From NCBI GenBank assembly GCA_950295325.1, contig OX485809.1, positions 27,356,144-27,420,143 on the forward strand: a stretch of DNA of 64,000 nucleotides, given 5' to 3'. The notes under the pieces are model-generated. The model did no database searches, was not told where the DNA came from, and saw only the letters and a program-made list of their open reading frames with translations. Both the position numbers and the translations under genes were made by a program. Positions 21,810 through 32,411 of the stretch are shown piece after piece; within the stretch, counting starts at the first letter, position 1, and the number at the start of each line of letters is the position of its first letter. Source of the stretch: Polytrichum commune. Lineage: Eukaryota > Streptophyta > Polytrichopsida > Polytrichales > Polytrichaceae.

Positions 21810-22898
21810 ACACGCCGAAACTTGCGCAATTCATAGCCGAATGCTCTGGCTCTCAGAGTCGTTGTTTATGTCGCATCAATGTGAGGCGTACCTAAACTAC
21901 GTTGTAGCATTCTGCATATAGGGTAAGTTTCAACGGCACTAAAAACCCCTAGCATATACGTTTAGGAGTACAGAATGACTATAGAACGAGTATATAATGA
22001 CTATGGAATGACTATAGCATGATTATAGAATGTCTGTAACACGACTATAGAACGACTACAAACTGACTAGGGAATCACTATAATTCTGTTCCGCAAGAAA
22101 TACAAAATGACTAAACTCCAACTACATATCAAGGCAGGAATGACAAATTTGCAACTACATTAGTACTGCACAACTTAATCAAAATGTCACAGGACACCCC
22201 TTTCCAAATGGCCAAACTGCGCCCAAGAAAACATTCAAACAAGAATAGCGAAGCATAGAACATTGAAGCCGGGGTAGAAGATGTCCAAGCAGAAATGAGA
22301 CAGCTACGCTGTGCAGAGGTAGAGCACAGCAAAAGCATACTGCAGTGTGCGCGTGGCCACCAGCTTCCTTCTTATAAGTACTTGGGGAAGTTTTAGTAAA
22401 TTCCTCTAAAATGATCGCTAATTTTCCCGCAATCTTGAATTTCAACCGGTTGTTTCTCAAACGTAACTGGTCCATCCGTAACTAACTGCCGGTTCTCCCC
22501 GATCATAGGTGTAGGCCTAAGAGACAGGACTCCGTCAACTTCATAACTTGCATATTCATATAAATCATGGTGTGAATTTGGATGTACAGATTAGCCATGT
22601 ACTCCAAGCCATCTTGAGTTCAAAAATGTGCATGATTATATAATACTATATCACAGTGAGACACTAAAAAGCCCCATCATTTTTATTGTCATTTGTAAGT
22701 CTCTTGGTGTCACTTATTTTCAATTTTGCTGAATTTATGAAACTGTCTAGTTGAATTAAAGAGAGAGAGACGAAAAGAGCTTGAATTTGTATATATCTAC
22801 AAAATGCCTTGCTTGTACCGTCACCGTCCACGTGCACTTAGGTAGGTACCAATTTACATTAGCATACTTTCGGTCAATTCAGTGCCCTTACATACACC
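21810..22898. other. CACTA interior between the divergent genes; motif cluster
   Basis: No gene is recognised. At 21970-22110 there are about eight copies of (A)ATGACTATAGAA-like motifs matching the subterminal array. A dispersed repeat copy lies at about 22385-22512. This stretch is the likely 5' region of the TNP2 gene. Confidence 0.5.
22385..22512 (-). repeat. Dispersed repeat, copy 1
   Basis: Its reverse complement is similar (roughly four of five bases by eye) to 38207-38331. Shared phrases include GATCGGGGAGAACCGGCAGT, TTTGAGAAA and GATCATTTT. The family is not recognised. Confidence 0.6.
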
Positions 22899-25800
22899 AT
22901 GCTAACCATGCATGTGTTGGCTGGTAATGAAAATTATGGACGTGCTCAACAACTTAGAATGGAGCAAAGGAGATTACCCGTTGGCGACAAGAGACGGCAA
23001 CAATTGAGAGATGATAGGCTATGGAAGAGGGAGCAGCAGAGGGCAGTATTCTACAATTTGAAACGCATACGGTGTCCATGCTCCAAGTGCAAGGGCCGTG
23101 TCCAGTGCTCATTGGAAAAGGTGAAGGAGCACCTCATCCTTTATGGCAGAGAACCTGCTTTTAGACTATGGAGAGGCCCAGGTGACAGGGATTCATCCGA
23201 TGAGGAATGGGAAAGTGAGTTCAAGACTGCGCCTAGAACACATGAAGATGGGAGGATGGATGTAGGCCTCGAAGTGCGCTCAATGGTGGAGGATGTATTC
23301 CAAGAAATAGACCAGCGAGATGACCCATTGGAAGAAACATTGCAGGACATCGTTATGGACGCATTTAATGTGGTTGATGGTCTCCAAGATGGTGGATGTG
23401 ACTCGGGTGATGAAGAGGATGAAGAACCCATGGCAGACGTAGGCAATGCGGATGACAAAGACGATGCCCCACATGATTTAGAGGAGGCAATTTAGGAACT
23501 GTACGATGGCGCAAAGTCTTCTGTATTAGCAGCAACGATCTTGATCATGACCCTGTGCACAATCCACGGAGTTAGCAACAAGTTTGCCGATCAAGTATTC
23601 GCTCTTTTCCGCCTACACCTTCTTCCCGGTGAGAATAGACTACCCAAGAATTATCATGCGGCAAAATCACTGATTCGGCGGTTGGGGCTAAATTATAACA
23701 CAATTCACGCTTGTGTAGGAGGATGTGTGTTGTTTAGAGGGCCACTTGAAAATGCTGTAAATTGTCCTAAGTGCAATGCTCCACGGTATAAAGACGTGGC
23801 ATAACATAAAAGACCGTGGAAAGTCCTTAGACATTTCCCATTGATTCCTAGACTAAAACGCATGTTTCGAACACCCGCAATATCCGAACTCATGACATGG
23901 CATTCAAAAAATAGGAGCTCAGATGGCATGGTTAGACATCCATGTGACTCCAAGGCTTGGCACCATGTGCACGATAATGTAGATCCCACTTTTGGCCATG
24001 ACGCCCGAAATGTACACATGGGACTTGCTGCTGATGGTGTTAATCCTTTCAAGCTTCAACGCTCTACTTGGTCGACATGGCCAGTGATGTTGCTTAACTA
24101 CAACATACCACCTTGGTTGACAACCAAGAAATTCTTTATCATGCTAGTCTTGCTTATTCCAGGGAAACAATCTGTTACTGCACAATTTTTTGACGTGTAT
24201 TTGGCCCCATTAGTTGAAGAATTGCAACAGTTATGGAGAGGGGTGTTAGCCTATGACATCTCGAAAGAGGTCGGGTTTCGGACGTTCAATTTGAGAGCAA
24301 TCCTATTGTGGACAATCCACGACTTTCCAGGGTATGGAACAGTGGCAGGTGTTGCGCACCAAGGCTACGTTGCATGCCCAGTTTGTGGGCCTGATTTTAG
24401 GGGGAACATTCCATTGAGCTTGGGAAACAGACGTATACGGACACACGAAGATGGCTTCCACAGGGTGACCCATGGAAATCATGTAGAATGAAAGATCACT
24501 TTAACGGCCGCACGGAAGAACGAGGTCCTCCTAGAGTCGTCACTGCAGAAGAGCAAGAACTAAGGGGTCTGCAATACCAAGAGTGGCTTGCAAATGGGAA
24601 CAGAGATGGCAGTGATGGAGATCCATCAAAAATACATGGAGTGAAACGGAGAAGCATTCTGTATGATTTGCCATACTGGAAGGTATTTTTTTATTCACAG
24701 TCCATTTGAATTTTCTGCACCCTAACCCAGCAGGCTAGCAATTTGAGAACAGAGAACCACTCGAATCCATTTTGTCATAGAATGTTGCAGGTTCAGAGTC
24801 CACATCAAACATCTGTTGCTTACGTTGTACTCTGCAATGATGTAATCTCACAATGAGTGTTCCTGACTGTGGAATGACTATATTTAAGTCCAGCTAAAAC
24901 CCCAGACGACTATGCAATGACTATCATATTGTACACGTAGGCAACAAAATGACTAATCTGGAACTGCACATGAAGAGAGTATGTTGCTTCTTGCAATTGC
25001 ATTAATCTGGTACTTTAATGTTTGATTCGTTGTTATGAAACAGGACCTTCTTATTCGATACACACTGGATGTTATGCATTGCGAACAAAATCTCTCAAAG
25101 AACATATTGAAGACCATAACGGGGCATAAGGACACTGTGAAAGTTAGACGTGATCTACAACGTAGGGGAATTAAGAAACACCTTTGGCTAACCATGAACC
25201 CAAAAAACTCTGGAAAAATGTTAAAACCAGCAGCCCCTTATGTACTGACCAGCGAGGAGTTTGACATATTTGCCCGCACCATTGAGTCTTTGAAAACACC
25301 TTCAGGCCACATATCCAACATAGGTCAATACATACGGAAGAAGAACTTTGGGGGACTGAAGTCGCATGATTACCATGTACTCATGCAGCAAATATTGCCG
25401 CTAGGCTTAAGGGGTTTGTTGAAACCAGGCCCTAGATTGGCAGTGATGAGGATCTCGAAGGTCTTTCGGAGAATTTGCAGCAAAGTGTGGAATCCAATTG
25501 AGTTTGAGGGTCTTCGTCTTGACGTTGCTCGGAGCATGGCACTCTTAGAGATGCATTTTCCCCCATCGTTTTTTGATATTATGACACACTTGGTGTATCA
25601 CCTTGTGGAGGAGCTGGATTTGTGTGGACCTGTTTCTACAAGATGGATGTACCCTGTTGAGAGGTACATGAAAACATTGAAACAATATGTGCGCAACACG
25701 GCGAGACCAGAGGCCTCCATGGCAGAGGGTTACGTGAAGGATGAATGCCTTGGGTTCATCACAGAATACTTGTAGAGGTTTGAGGTTGTAGACAGACGAG

Positions 25801-26813
25801 TTTGGGACGCAGATGAAGAATATGGAGATGCAGAGGAGGTTCTGGAGGGGGCAGGGTCCAGTTATGTCATGACTCCTCCTTTGAGAGAACTTGCTCATCA
25901 ATATGTTTTAACAAACATCTCACTCTTGGAACCCTGGCATCGGTGAGTATGATGCTGCGTAGTCACTCTGTAGTTAGTTTTCACTGAAATATGACTATAG
26001 TAGGACTACATCATCGTGGGCATGCACTAATGGAGGTTCAATGACTGTAATATGACAATTTTATATTACACTTGTGTGATTGCTCCGCAAGTCGCATACT
26101 AATGAATCCATGTTGTGTTCAGGCAATGGAGGGATGCACATGATGCAAATCGCAACATGGAACCATTTGATGTTTGGGTTAGGAAAGCAGTGCACACCCA
26201 TCCACACGATCCCAACAACGGGGACGACATGGATAGAATTTTGTTGTGTAGTAGGCCATCCCAAAAAGCAACACGTTACACGAGGATGCGTGCATTCGGG
26301 TACCACTTTCGAGTGGAAAATTCACAGTCCGCATTGTTGCAAACATACGACAGTGGAATTGCTTCTATATTTGAAGTACCAACATTTGACTCTCAATCAG
26401 AGGTATCCCTAAACTATGTGGGAGTGCTACAAGATATATTGAAGTTGGATTATGGTCCATTGCGAACTCCGGTGATTCTTTTTCGGTGCGATTGGTTGAA
26501 AAGAGAAGATAATCGTGGAAATCCAACTTATGTACGGGACGATGCGGGGTTTATGGTGGTGAATTCTCGGCACAAAGAACCCAAGATGTCGGACCCGTTC
26601 ATTTTCCCAAGTCAAGCCACACAAGTATTTTTCTCCAATGATCTCAGAAAACCCGGTTGGAAGGTAGTATTGCGAGCGGAAGCACGTTCAAGGAGGGAAG
26701 AACAAGACACATCTGATGTTTTCATAACAACTAGTTTAGAAGAGCAACGCATGAGTGCTGCAGCTCATGTGCCCCCCCCCTCCAAAAACTGTCTCTCTAG
26801 TAGGTGCCATTGA
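22899..26813 (+). pseudogene. CACTA TNP2-type transposase, three exons, disrupted
   Basis: The translated pieces give, in order: a transposase-associated N-terminal zinc region (RCPCSKCKG...HL), a transposase_21/TNP2 core (KVLRHFPLIPRLKRMF, NVHMGLAADGVNPF, WTIHDFPGYG), the joint LPYWK|DLLIRYTLDVMHCE, a DUF4218 region and a DUF4216 region (LQDILKLDYG, FRCDW). Introns are 24683-25043 and 25943-26122; both are GT-AG and rejoin conserved sequence. Defects: TAG at 23493, TAA at 23802 and TAG at 25773, plus a one-base frame change near 24480. The CACTA transposase cuts at the CACTA ends; this copy should not make a full protein. The ATG at 22899 is the first in frame, but an upstream exon is possible. 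Confidence 0.9.
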
Positions 26814-27990
26814 ATTATCAGACAAAGATAATTTGCTGGCAGTCGCAAAGTTTTAAGTTGACATTATATTTTGTATGGGCTACAGTAGTTTTTGTGCTAT
26901 CATCCTCAACAATGACTTAGAAATTGCAGTAGCCGTGTATGACTACACTATGAGTCAAATATGTCAATATTATGACGTTATTGCGACAACACTATTCCTA
27001 GTGATAACATTGATTACGTGGCATGGAATATAAGACTAATGAGTTAATCTTCAATTCGGTTGGGATACTAAATTGTTATGCAGAAGCAATCTTTACGCTC
27101 ACCCTTGACCCATGAAGGTTATTGATGTTCTACACACCACGCCATGTGTGTATGAATGATTAAAACATACACGATATCAAATGCTACAAATGATATTCAC
27201 ACCCTCCCTAAGTCCACCCTAATTAAACCCTAAATAAATTGATCCATAATCCTAATTCAAGAGTAGCCCAATTAATGAGGCACGTCAAATATTTTTCCTT
27301 ATAGGATATTCGTATTTTTACTAGTAGTATGCTCAAAAAGTTTCATGCCATTTGGAGGTCGTTGGCATAGTAGGAAGGAATTAATCCACACTTAAAATAA
27401 AAGTATTTTGCAATCTGGTAGCATGTTTAATAATGACTTGTCATAGTATGTAAAAAACTTCATGCCACATATACAAGAACAACATGAAAACGAGACGGAA
27501 ACAACTAGTATTGGGTATAGAGTGGAGGAGTCTATGCCACCTCATCACCCTAAACCTCTGAGAGTCATTGACGTTGTCACAACAGTCATTATTATGACAC
27601 GTCATTGTTACTGTCCACGTTGCTCATATAAGATTTCCTATTTTCCACATCATTCAATAGCCCTAAATGCCACGTAAAAAATGAATGTTAATATAAAGTG
27701 ATAGTTTAGACATCGTCGGTGAATGACAACAAAAGAATGACTTATGAATAACTAGGTCATGATCCCATATCCAAGTCATACACGAGTGGATGGAGTGGAT
27801 GATGAACGCTGGACAGAAAATGACTATGTTGTGAGGTCTTCAACATAGTTCATCAATGAGTCAATTGAATGACTTAAAAATGACAACCATGTTAGACACG
27901 TCAGCACATGTGAACCCGGTTTGCGCCGTAGTCATTTAATAAGTTGTTTAGGACAAATAGTCATTGATAGCATGGTCGGAATGGACAAGG
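26814..27990. repeat. Right subterminal region of the CACTA element
   Basis: No gene is seen. ATGACTA or TAGTCAT heptamers and close variants recur at 26930-27000 and densely at 27690-27960, with several CACGT motifs (27270, 27600, 27670, 27898). This mirrors the left subterminal region. Confidence 0.6.
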
Positions 27991-30900
27991 ATTCTTCTAG
28001 TGAGCCAAGTCATCAATTTTCTCCATAATCGACTCAAGCGTTTCCCCATGGAGAATTTGACCTCCTTGACCACCACTCTGTCACAAAGATAAATTTTCTC
28101 CAAGGGCGTCGCAGAGGCCTTACCCAAGGCCTTTGGTATCTTCTTCAAGCCTTCACACCCTTGTAAGTAGAGCGAGGTCAAAGAGGTCAAGTTACCCAAC
28201 GCCTCCGGTATCTCCTTCAAGCCTTTACACCAACTTAAGTCGAGTGAAATCAAGGAGGTCAAGTTACCCAACGCCTTTGGTAGCTTCTTCAAGCGGCTAC
28301 ACTTACTTAAGTTGAGGGAGGTCAAGGAGGTCAAGTTACCCAATGCCTCCGGTATCTCCTTCAAGCCTTCACAATAACTTAAGTCGAGGGAGGCCAAGGA
28401 GGTCAAGTTACCCAACGCCTCCGGTATCTCCTCCAAGCCTTGACACCAACTTAAGTCGAGTGAAATCAAGGAGGTCAAGTTACCCAACGCCTTTGGTAGC
28501 TTCTTCAAGCGGCTACACTTACTTAAGTTGAGGGAGGTCAAGGAGGTCAAGTTAACCAACGCCTCCGGTATCTCCTTCAAGCCTTCACAAGAACTTAAGT
28601 CGAGGGAGGTCAAGGAGGTCAAGTTACCCAATGCCTCCGGTATCTCCTTCAAGCCTTCACAATAACTTAAGTCGAGTGAGGTCAAGGAGGTCAAGTTACC
28701 CAACGCCTCCGGTATCTCCTTCAAGCCATAACACCAATGTAAGTCGAGGGAGGTCAAGGAGGTCAAGTTACCCAATGCCTCCGGTATCTCCTTCAAGCCT
28801 CTACACTTACTTAAGTTGAGGGAGGTCAAGGAGGTCAAGTTACCCAACGCCTCCGGTATCTTTTTCATGCCATAACAATGATTTAAGTCGAGGGAGGTCA
28901 AGGAGGTCAAGTTACCCAATGCCTCCGGTATCTCCTTCAAGCCTTCACGCCAACTTAAGTTGAGGGAGGTCAAGGAGGTCAAGTTACCCAACGCCTCCGG
29001 TATCTCCTTCAAGCCATAACACCAACTTAAGTTGAGGGAGGTCAAGGAGGTCAAGTTACCCAACGCCTCTGGTATCTCCTTCAAGCCTTCACACCAACTT
29101 AAGTTGAGGGAGGTCAAGGAGGTCAAGTTACCCAATGCCTCCGGTATCTCCTTCAAGCCTCCACACCCCCTTAAACCGAGGGAGGTCAAGGAGGTCAAGT
29201 TACCCAACGCCTCCGGTATCTCCTTCAAGCCTCTACACCCACTTATGTCAAGCGAGGTCAAGGAGGTCAAGTTACCCACCGCCTTCGGTAGCTTCATCAA
29301 GCCTCTACACTGACTTAAGTTGAGGGAGGTCAAGGATGTCAAGTTACCCAACGCCTTTGGTATCTCCTCCAAGCCTTCACACTTACTTATGTCAAAATAA
29401 GTCAAGATGCTTAAGTTGCCTATGGTGCTTGGTAGGGATCGCAAATTTTTGCAACATCTTATTCTCATTTTGTATAAGAATTTCAATTGTCCAATGCTAT
29501 CATCAATATGATGTAGAGTAGATACGCCTTCAATCACCAAAATTTGCAAATTAATATGATTGCCCCATTTGAACATAAATGGATTTGAGGTCATAATTTC
29601 AAAATCACGATTCTCTTGGCAAATCACCATCAAACATTGGAGATTTTTTGATTGACTCAAAATTTTATCCAATGATATTGAACCCTCGAAACCTTGGAAA
29701 CCAAAAAATCGGAGCGAAACCAAAGGTTTTGTAATGTCAAAGTGTGTTTTGAATTCCTTTGTTGGTTCATTGAAAGAAAGGCATTCGATACGCTCCAAAA
29801 CTGTTTGTGTTCTCCCACTCCATGTTGCATCTTGTATTTTCCACCATCGAGTGCCAATATACATGGGGTCTGTTTCCACAATCATACGTCCCATATCCCG
29901 TAATTGATCATGGATTTCATAGACTCCATCTTTGCCAATCTTAACCAAAGACTTATCGTCGAGACGTTTCAACGATTCTTCAAGATTTTTGTTCACATCT
30001 CGCCATAAACGTGATGAGGTCACAACTTGTAATGTATCCATGGGGACCAAATCTTTGCTGAAATGACAACATAGGTCCAAAAACAAGTTTTTTTCTTCTT
30101 GGGTAAGGTCGTCGAAGCTTATCCGTAGGCAATGCCAAACTTCATTGTTATTTTCCGATCCCAACGCTCTTGCCCTTTGTAGTCTTTGCAAAGCTCGCAC
30201 CCAAATGCGTAATCTCTTCAATCCATACAATGTTCCACCCACAACTTTCAAGCTCAAAGGCAACCCTTTACATGCATCCACAATTTTCTCGACAATGTCC
30301 ACCATATGAGATGGTATTTCATATCCTTGATCACCAAAAGCATGCCTAGAGAATAATTTCATAGCTTCGCCTTTGATGAGTTCATCCAAATCTACACGAC
30401 CAACGTCTCCCAGGTTTTCCACAAGGTGCCAATCACGAGTTGTGATGATCATCTTGTTAGTACGTTTGGCTTTGAAGATATCAACATCCATCAACTCATG
30501 AATTTGCGTACTATTGCCAATGTCATCAAAAACAATGAGAGCACTTTTGCTTGTGATTGTTTGGCAAAGACGGGTCCTTGCTTGTACAATGTCTTTCACA
30601 TCATCGACCTTTGCCCCTAAGTTGCTCAAGATTTCTTTGAAAATCTCGATAGTGCCACAATCTTTGTTTTTCATGAAAATAAAACAAATTGCTTCAAATT
30701 GACCACGCATACGTTCCATCACAACTTTTGCCAAAGTAGTTTTGCCCATTCCACCCACCCCTATAATGGCCACTATGGAGTATTTTTCCAATGCTTTCGT
30801 AACCCTTAGGATTCTTTCTTGCATACCAACAAGCTCGTTTCCTCCCTCCTTTGCACTTGTGTCCCCCTTGTGCTCCATAGTACCTATTGTCGGTTCAATG

Positions 30901-32411
30901 TTCCCACTTGTTTCTTGAGTTTGAGGGATGTTGGCCTTATCCATCTTCACAACATTGTTCCTATTGTTTGAAGCATTCAAATGAAGTTCTTGCCGAATTT
31001 GACGGAGCCTCGAACGAATATCTTGAAAGGTTGGCCTTTCTGATGGTTCGAAAGACCAACAATCTTTGATCAAAGATGTCAATGACTCGGGGCAATCAGG
31101 CGGCAAGCTCGGCCTCTCTCCAACTTCCATCCTTTCTTTTATCTCAGATCTCCTACATTGTGAGAATGGAATCACCCCCGTGAGAATGTAAGAACACACC
31201 ATGGCAAAGCTGAATACGTCACTTTTGAAAGCATTCACAAGATGTTTCAAGGTGTCATCGTATGCTACAAATGTCTCTGGTGCCCTAAACCCGGCGGAAC
31301 CTAGATTATGGCATGTTGGCTCTTCGTAAGCATCTTGTGCTTCAATTTTTGAAATTCCAAAGTCAACCAATTTAACTTTCATGTAGCCCATGGAAACGAA
31401 TATGGGATCATTCAAGGAGTTCACAAGGATGTTTTCGGGCTTCAAGTCACGGTGTGCAACATTCATGTCATGGAGATAGAGCATTCCGCTTGCAATTTGG
31501 AACATGACATCAACGACAACAGGATTTGATCGTTGCAAATCAACATTGTTCATAATTGCAACTCCGAGATTTCTCTCCATCTTCTCCATCACTATATATC
31601 GCCAATTGCTATCATGGTCACCTCCCTCACCACAACATATGAACTTAACAATGTTGGGATGACTCAACCCTGCTAAAATACCCACTTCTTTCTTGAAGTT
31701 TTCATATGCTTTATCTTCAGAATCAATGTCAACCGCTTTAAAAACCTTCATAGCCAATTCCAAGCCAAAGCAATTTGTTTTGTATATTTGTCCAGAAGCA
31801 CCACGTCCCAACGGAGTTGATCGTTGAGGAATCCAACTGTTTGCTGGAAATGTACAGGAATTCAACTCACCACCTTCTCCATCCATTCGACAAACCAACC
31901 GGTCGTAGGCATACTTTGCAACTTGCCGATCCTTCAAGGATTTTGTTGCATGACAATGTTCCAACAATTGCTGGACCAATGCCTTTTGGTCTTTCTCCAC
32001 TTCTGTTATATTGATCGGATGGAACTCTATGGACTTTCGAAGGTCCATGGTCATTATCCCCAATATTTGGAATTGCTCACACAATGTATCGAAAATACAA
32101 TTGAGCTCTTCAAGCAACTCACGAAACTCTTCTTCATTATTCATCTGCCACAATGATGCATGAATCCAATCGTCCCTACTGCAGTCTCGGATTAATGCCT
32201 CAATTTTACACACAACTCGATATAAATCCTCCATACTTGGTCCAAGCTCCATTTTGTCATGAACTTGTTGGACCAAAGTCTTGAAACATCCTACAACAAG
32301 ATTCGATTTGTTTTTTACATGCAAACATTGTTTTGCATTCAATAAGATTTCCTTTTGATCCAATTGCTTCAATTTTATTGAGCACTCCATCAAAAGCTGG
32401 GAGTTCTTCAT
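27948..32411 (-). CDS. Kinase-NB-ARC-LRR resistance-type protein; C-terminus supplied by the CACTA element
   Basis: An intact 1487-residue single-exon ORF from ATG at 32411. Residues 1-180 are helical and resemble the DUF1221 (HeLo-like) domain of plant MLKL proteins (IRDCSRDDW). A protein kinase follows at about 195-475: glycine loop from G202, K222, HRD 320-322, DFG 350-352 and APE 377-379, so it looks active. NB-ARC covers about 525-850: P-loop GVGGMGKTT 551-559, kinase-2 LIVFDD 625-630, GLPL 716-719 and IHD 833-835 in the MHD position. Eighteen 24-residue LRRs follow, about 1003-1434. This class is an intracellular immune receptor known from mosses. Codon 1470 (Leu) is split by the CACTA end, so the last 17 residues and stop are transposon sequence; the native protein was 1470 residues. 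A TATAAAT lies about 160 bp upstream on the minus strand. A short upstream exon cannot be excluded. Confidence 0.93.
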   Translation of the reverse strand: MKNSQLLMECSIKLKQLDQKEILLNAKQCLHVKNKSNLVVGCFKTLVQQVHDKMELGPSMEDLYRVVCKIEALIRDCSRDDWIHASLWQMNNEEEFRELLEELNCIFDTLCEQFQILGIMTMDLRKSIEFHPINITEVEKDQKALVQQLLEHCHATKSLKDRQVAKYAYDRLVCRMDGEGGELNSCTFPANSWIPQRSTPLGRGASGQIYKTNCFGLELAMKVFKAVDIDSEDKAYENFKKEVGILAGLSHPNIVKFICCGEGGDHDSNWRYIVMEKMERNLGVAIMNNVDLQRSNPVVVDVMFQIASGMLYLHDMNVAHRDLKPENILVNSLNDPIFVSMGYMKVKLVDFGISKIEAQDAYEEPTCHNLGSAGFRAPETFVAYDDTLKHLVNAFKSDVFSFAMVCSYILTGVIPFSQCRRSEIKERMEVGERPSLPPDCPESLTSLIKDCWSFEPSERPTFQDIRSRLRQIRQELHLNASNNRNNVVKMDKANIPQTQETSGNIEPTIGTMEHKGDTSAKEGGNELVGMQERILRVTKALEKYSIVAIIGVGGMGKTTLAKVVMERMRGQFEAICFIFMKNKDCGTIEIFKEILSNLGAKVDDVKDIVQARTRLCQTITSKSALIVFDDIGNSTQIHELMDVDIFKAKRTNKMIITTRDWHLVENLGDVGRVDLDELIKGEAMKLFSRHAFGDQGYEIPSHMVDIVEKIVDACKGLPLSLKVVGGTLYGLKRLRIWVRALQRLQRARALGSENNNEVWHCLRISFDDLTQEEKNLFLDLCCHFSKDLVPMDTLQVVTSSRLWRDVNKNLEESLKRLDDKSLVKIGKDGVYEIHDQLRDMGRMIVETDPMYIGTRWWKIQDATWSGRTQTVLERIECLSFNEPTKEFKTHFDITKPLVSLRFFGFQGFEGSISLDKILSQSKNLQCLMVICQENRDFEIMTSNPFMFKWGNHINLQILVIEGVSTLHHIDDSIGQLKFLYKMRIRCCKNLRSLPSTIGNLSILTYFDISKCEGLEEIPKALGNLTSLTSLNLSQCRGLMKLPKAVGNLTSLTSLDISGCRGLKEIPEALGNLTSLTSLGLRGCGGLKEIPEALGNLTSLTSLNLSWCEGLKEIPEALGNLTSLTSLNLSWCYGLKEIPEALGNLTSLTSLNLSWREGLKEIPEALGNLTSLTSLDLNHCYGMKKIPEALGNLTSLTSLNLSKCRGLKEIPEALGNLTSLTSLDLHWCYGLKEIPEALGNLTSLTSLDLSYCEGLKEIPEALGNLTSLTSLDLSSCEGLKEIPEALVNLTSLTSLNLSKCSRLKKLPKALGNLTSLISLDLSWCQGLEEIPEALGNLTSLASLDLSYCEGLKEIPEALGNLTSLTSLNLSKCSRLKKLPKALGNLTSLISLDLSWCKGLKEIPEALGNLTSLTSLYLQGCEGLKKIPKALGKASATPLEKIYLCDRVVVKEVKFSMGKRLSRLWRKLMTWLTRRILVHSDHAINDYLS
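27991..28002 (-). repeat. CACTA right terminal inverted repeat
   Basis: ATTCTTCTAGTG is the exact inverse of the left end and is followed by the target duplication AGC (28003-28005). It lies inside the open frame of the kinase-NB-ARC-LRR gene. Confidence 0.93.
28110..29400 (-). repeat. 72-bp LRR-coding tandem array, 18 units
   Basis: Eighteen near-identical units each encode LTSLTSLxLSxCxGLKEIPEALGN or a close form. Variation concentrates at the exposed x positions of the beta-strand. A multi-unit block (units with KCSRLKKLPKALGN followed by ISLDLSWC) occurs twice, 216 bp apart, which indicates recent unequal exchange. The open frames on the plus strand here are shadows of the repeat. Confidence 0.92.

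Larger units (their letters stand above)
950..28002. mobile_element. CACTA (En/Spm) DNA transposon, 27 kb including nested retroelements
   Basis: The left end reads CACTAGAAGAAT at 950-961 and the right end reads its exact reverse complement at 27991-28002. The flanking triplets are AGC at 947-949 and AGC at 28003-28005, the 3-bp duplication expected for CACTA elements. Inside are two divergent genes with CACTA-type domains: a tnpA-like gene on the minus strand and a TNP2-type transposase gene on the plus strand. Both genes point their 3' ends toward the termini. Without the nested gypsy element and the solo LTR the element is about 14.8 kb. The transposase gene has nonsense and frameshift changes, so this copy is probably not autonomous now. 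Confidence 0.93.

Noticed and set aside
28133..29323. A series of 60-93 residue ORFs on the plus strand opposite the LRR array
   Set aside because: They repeat with the 72-bp LRR period and are shadow frames of the minus-strand gene.
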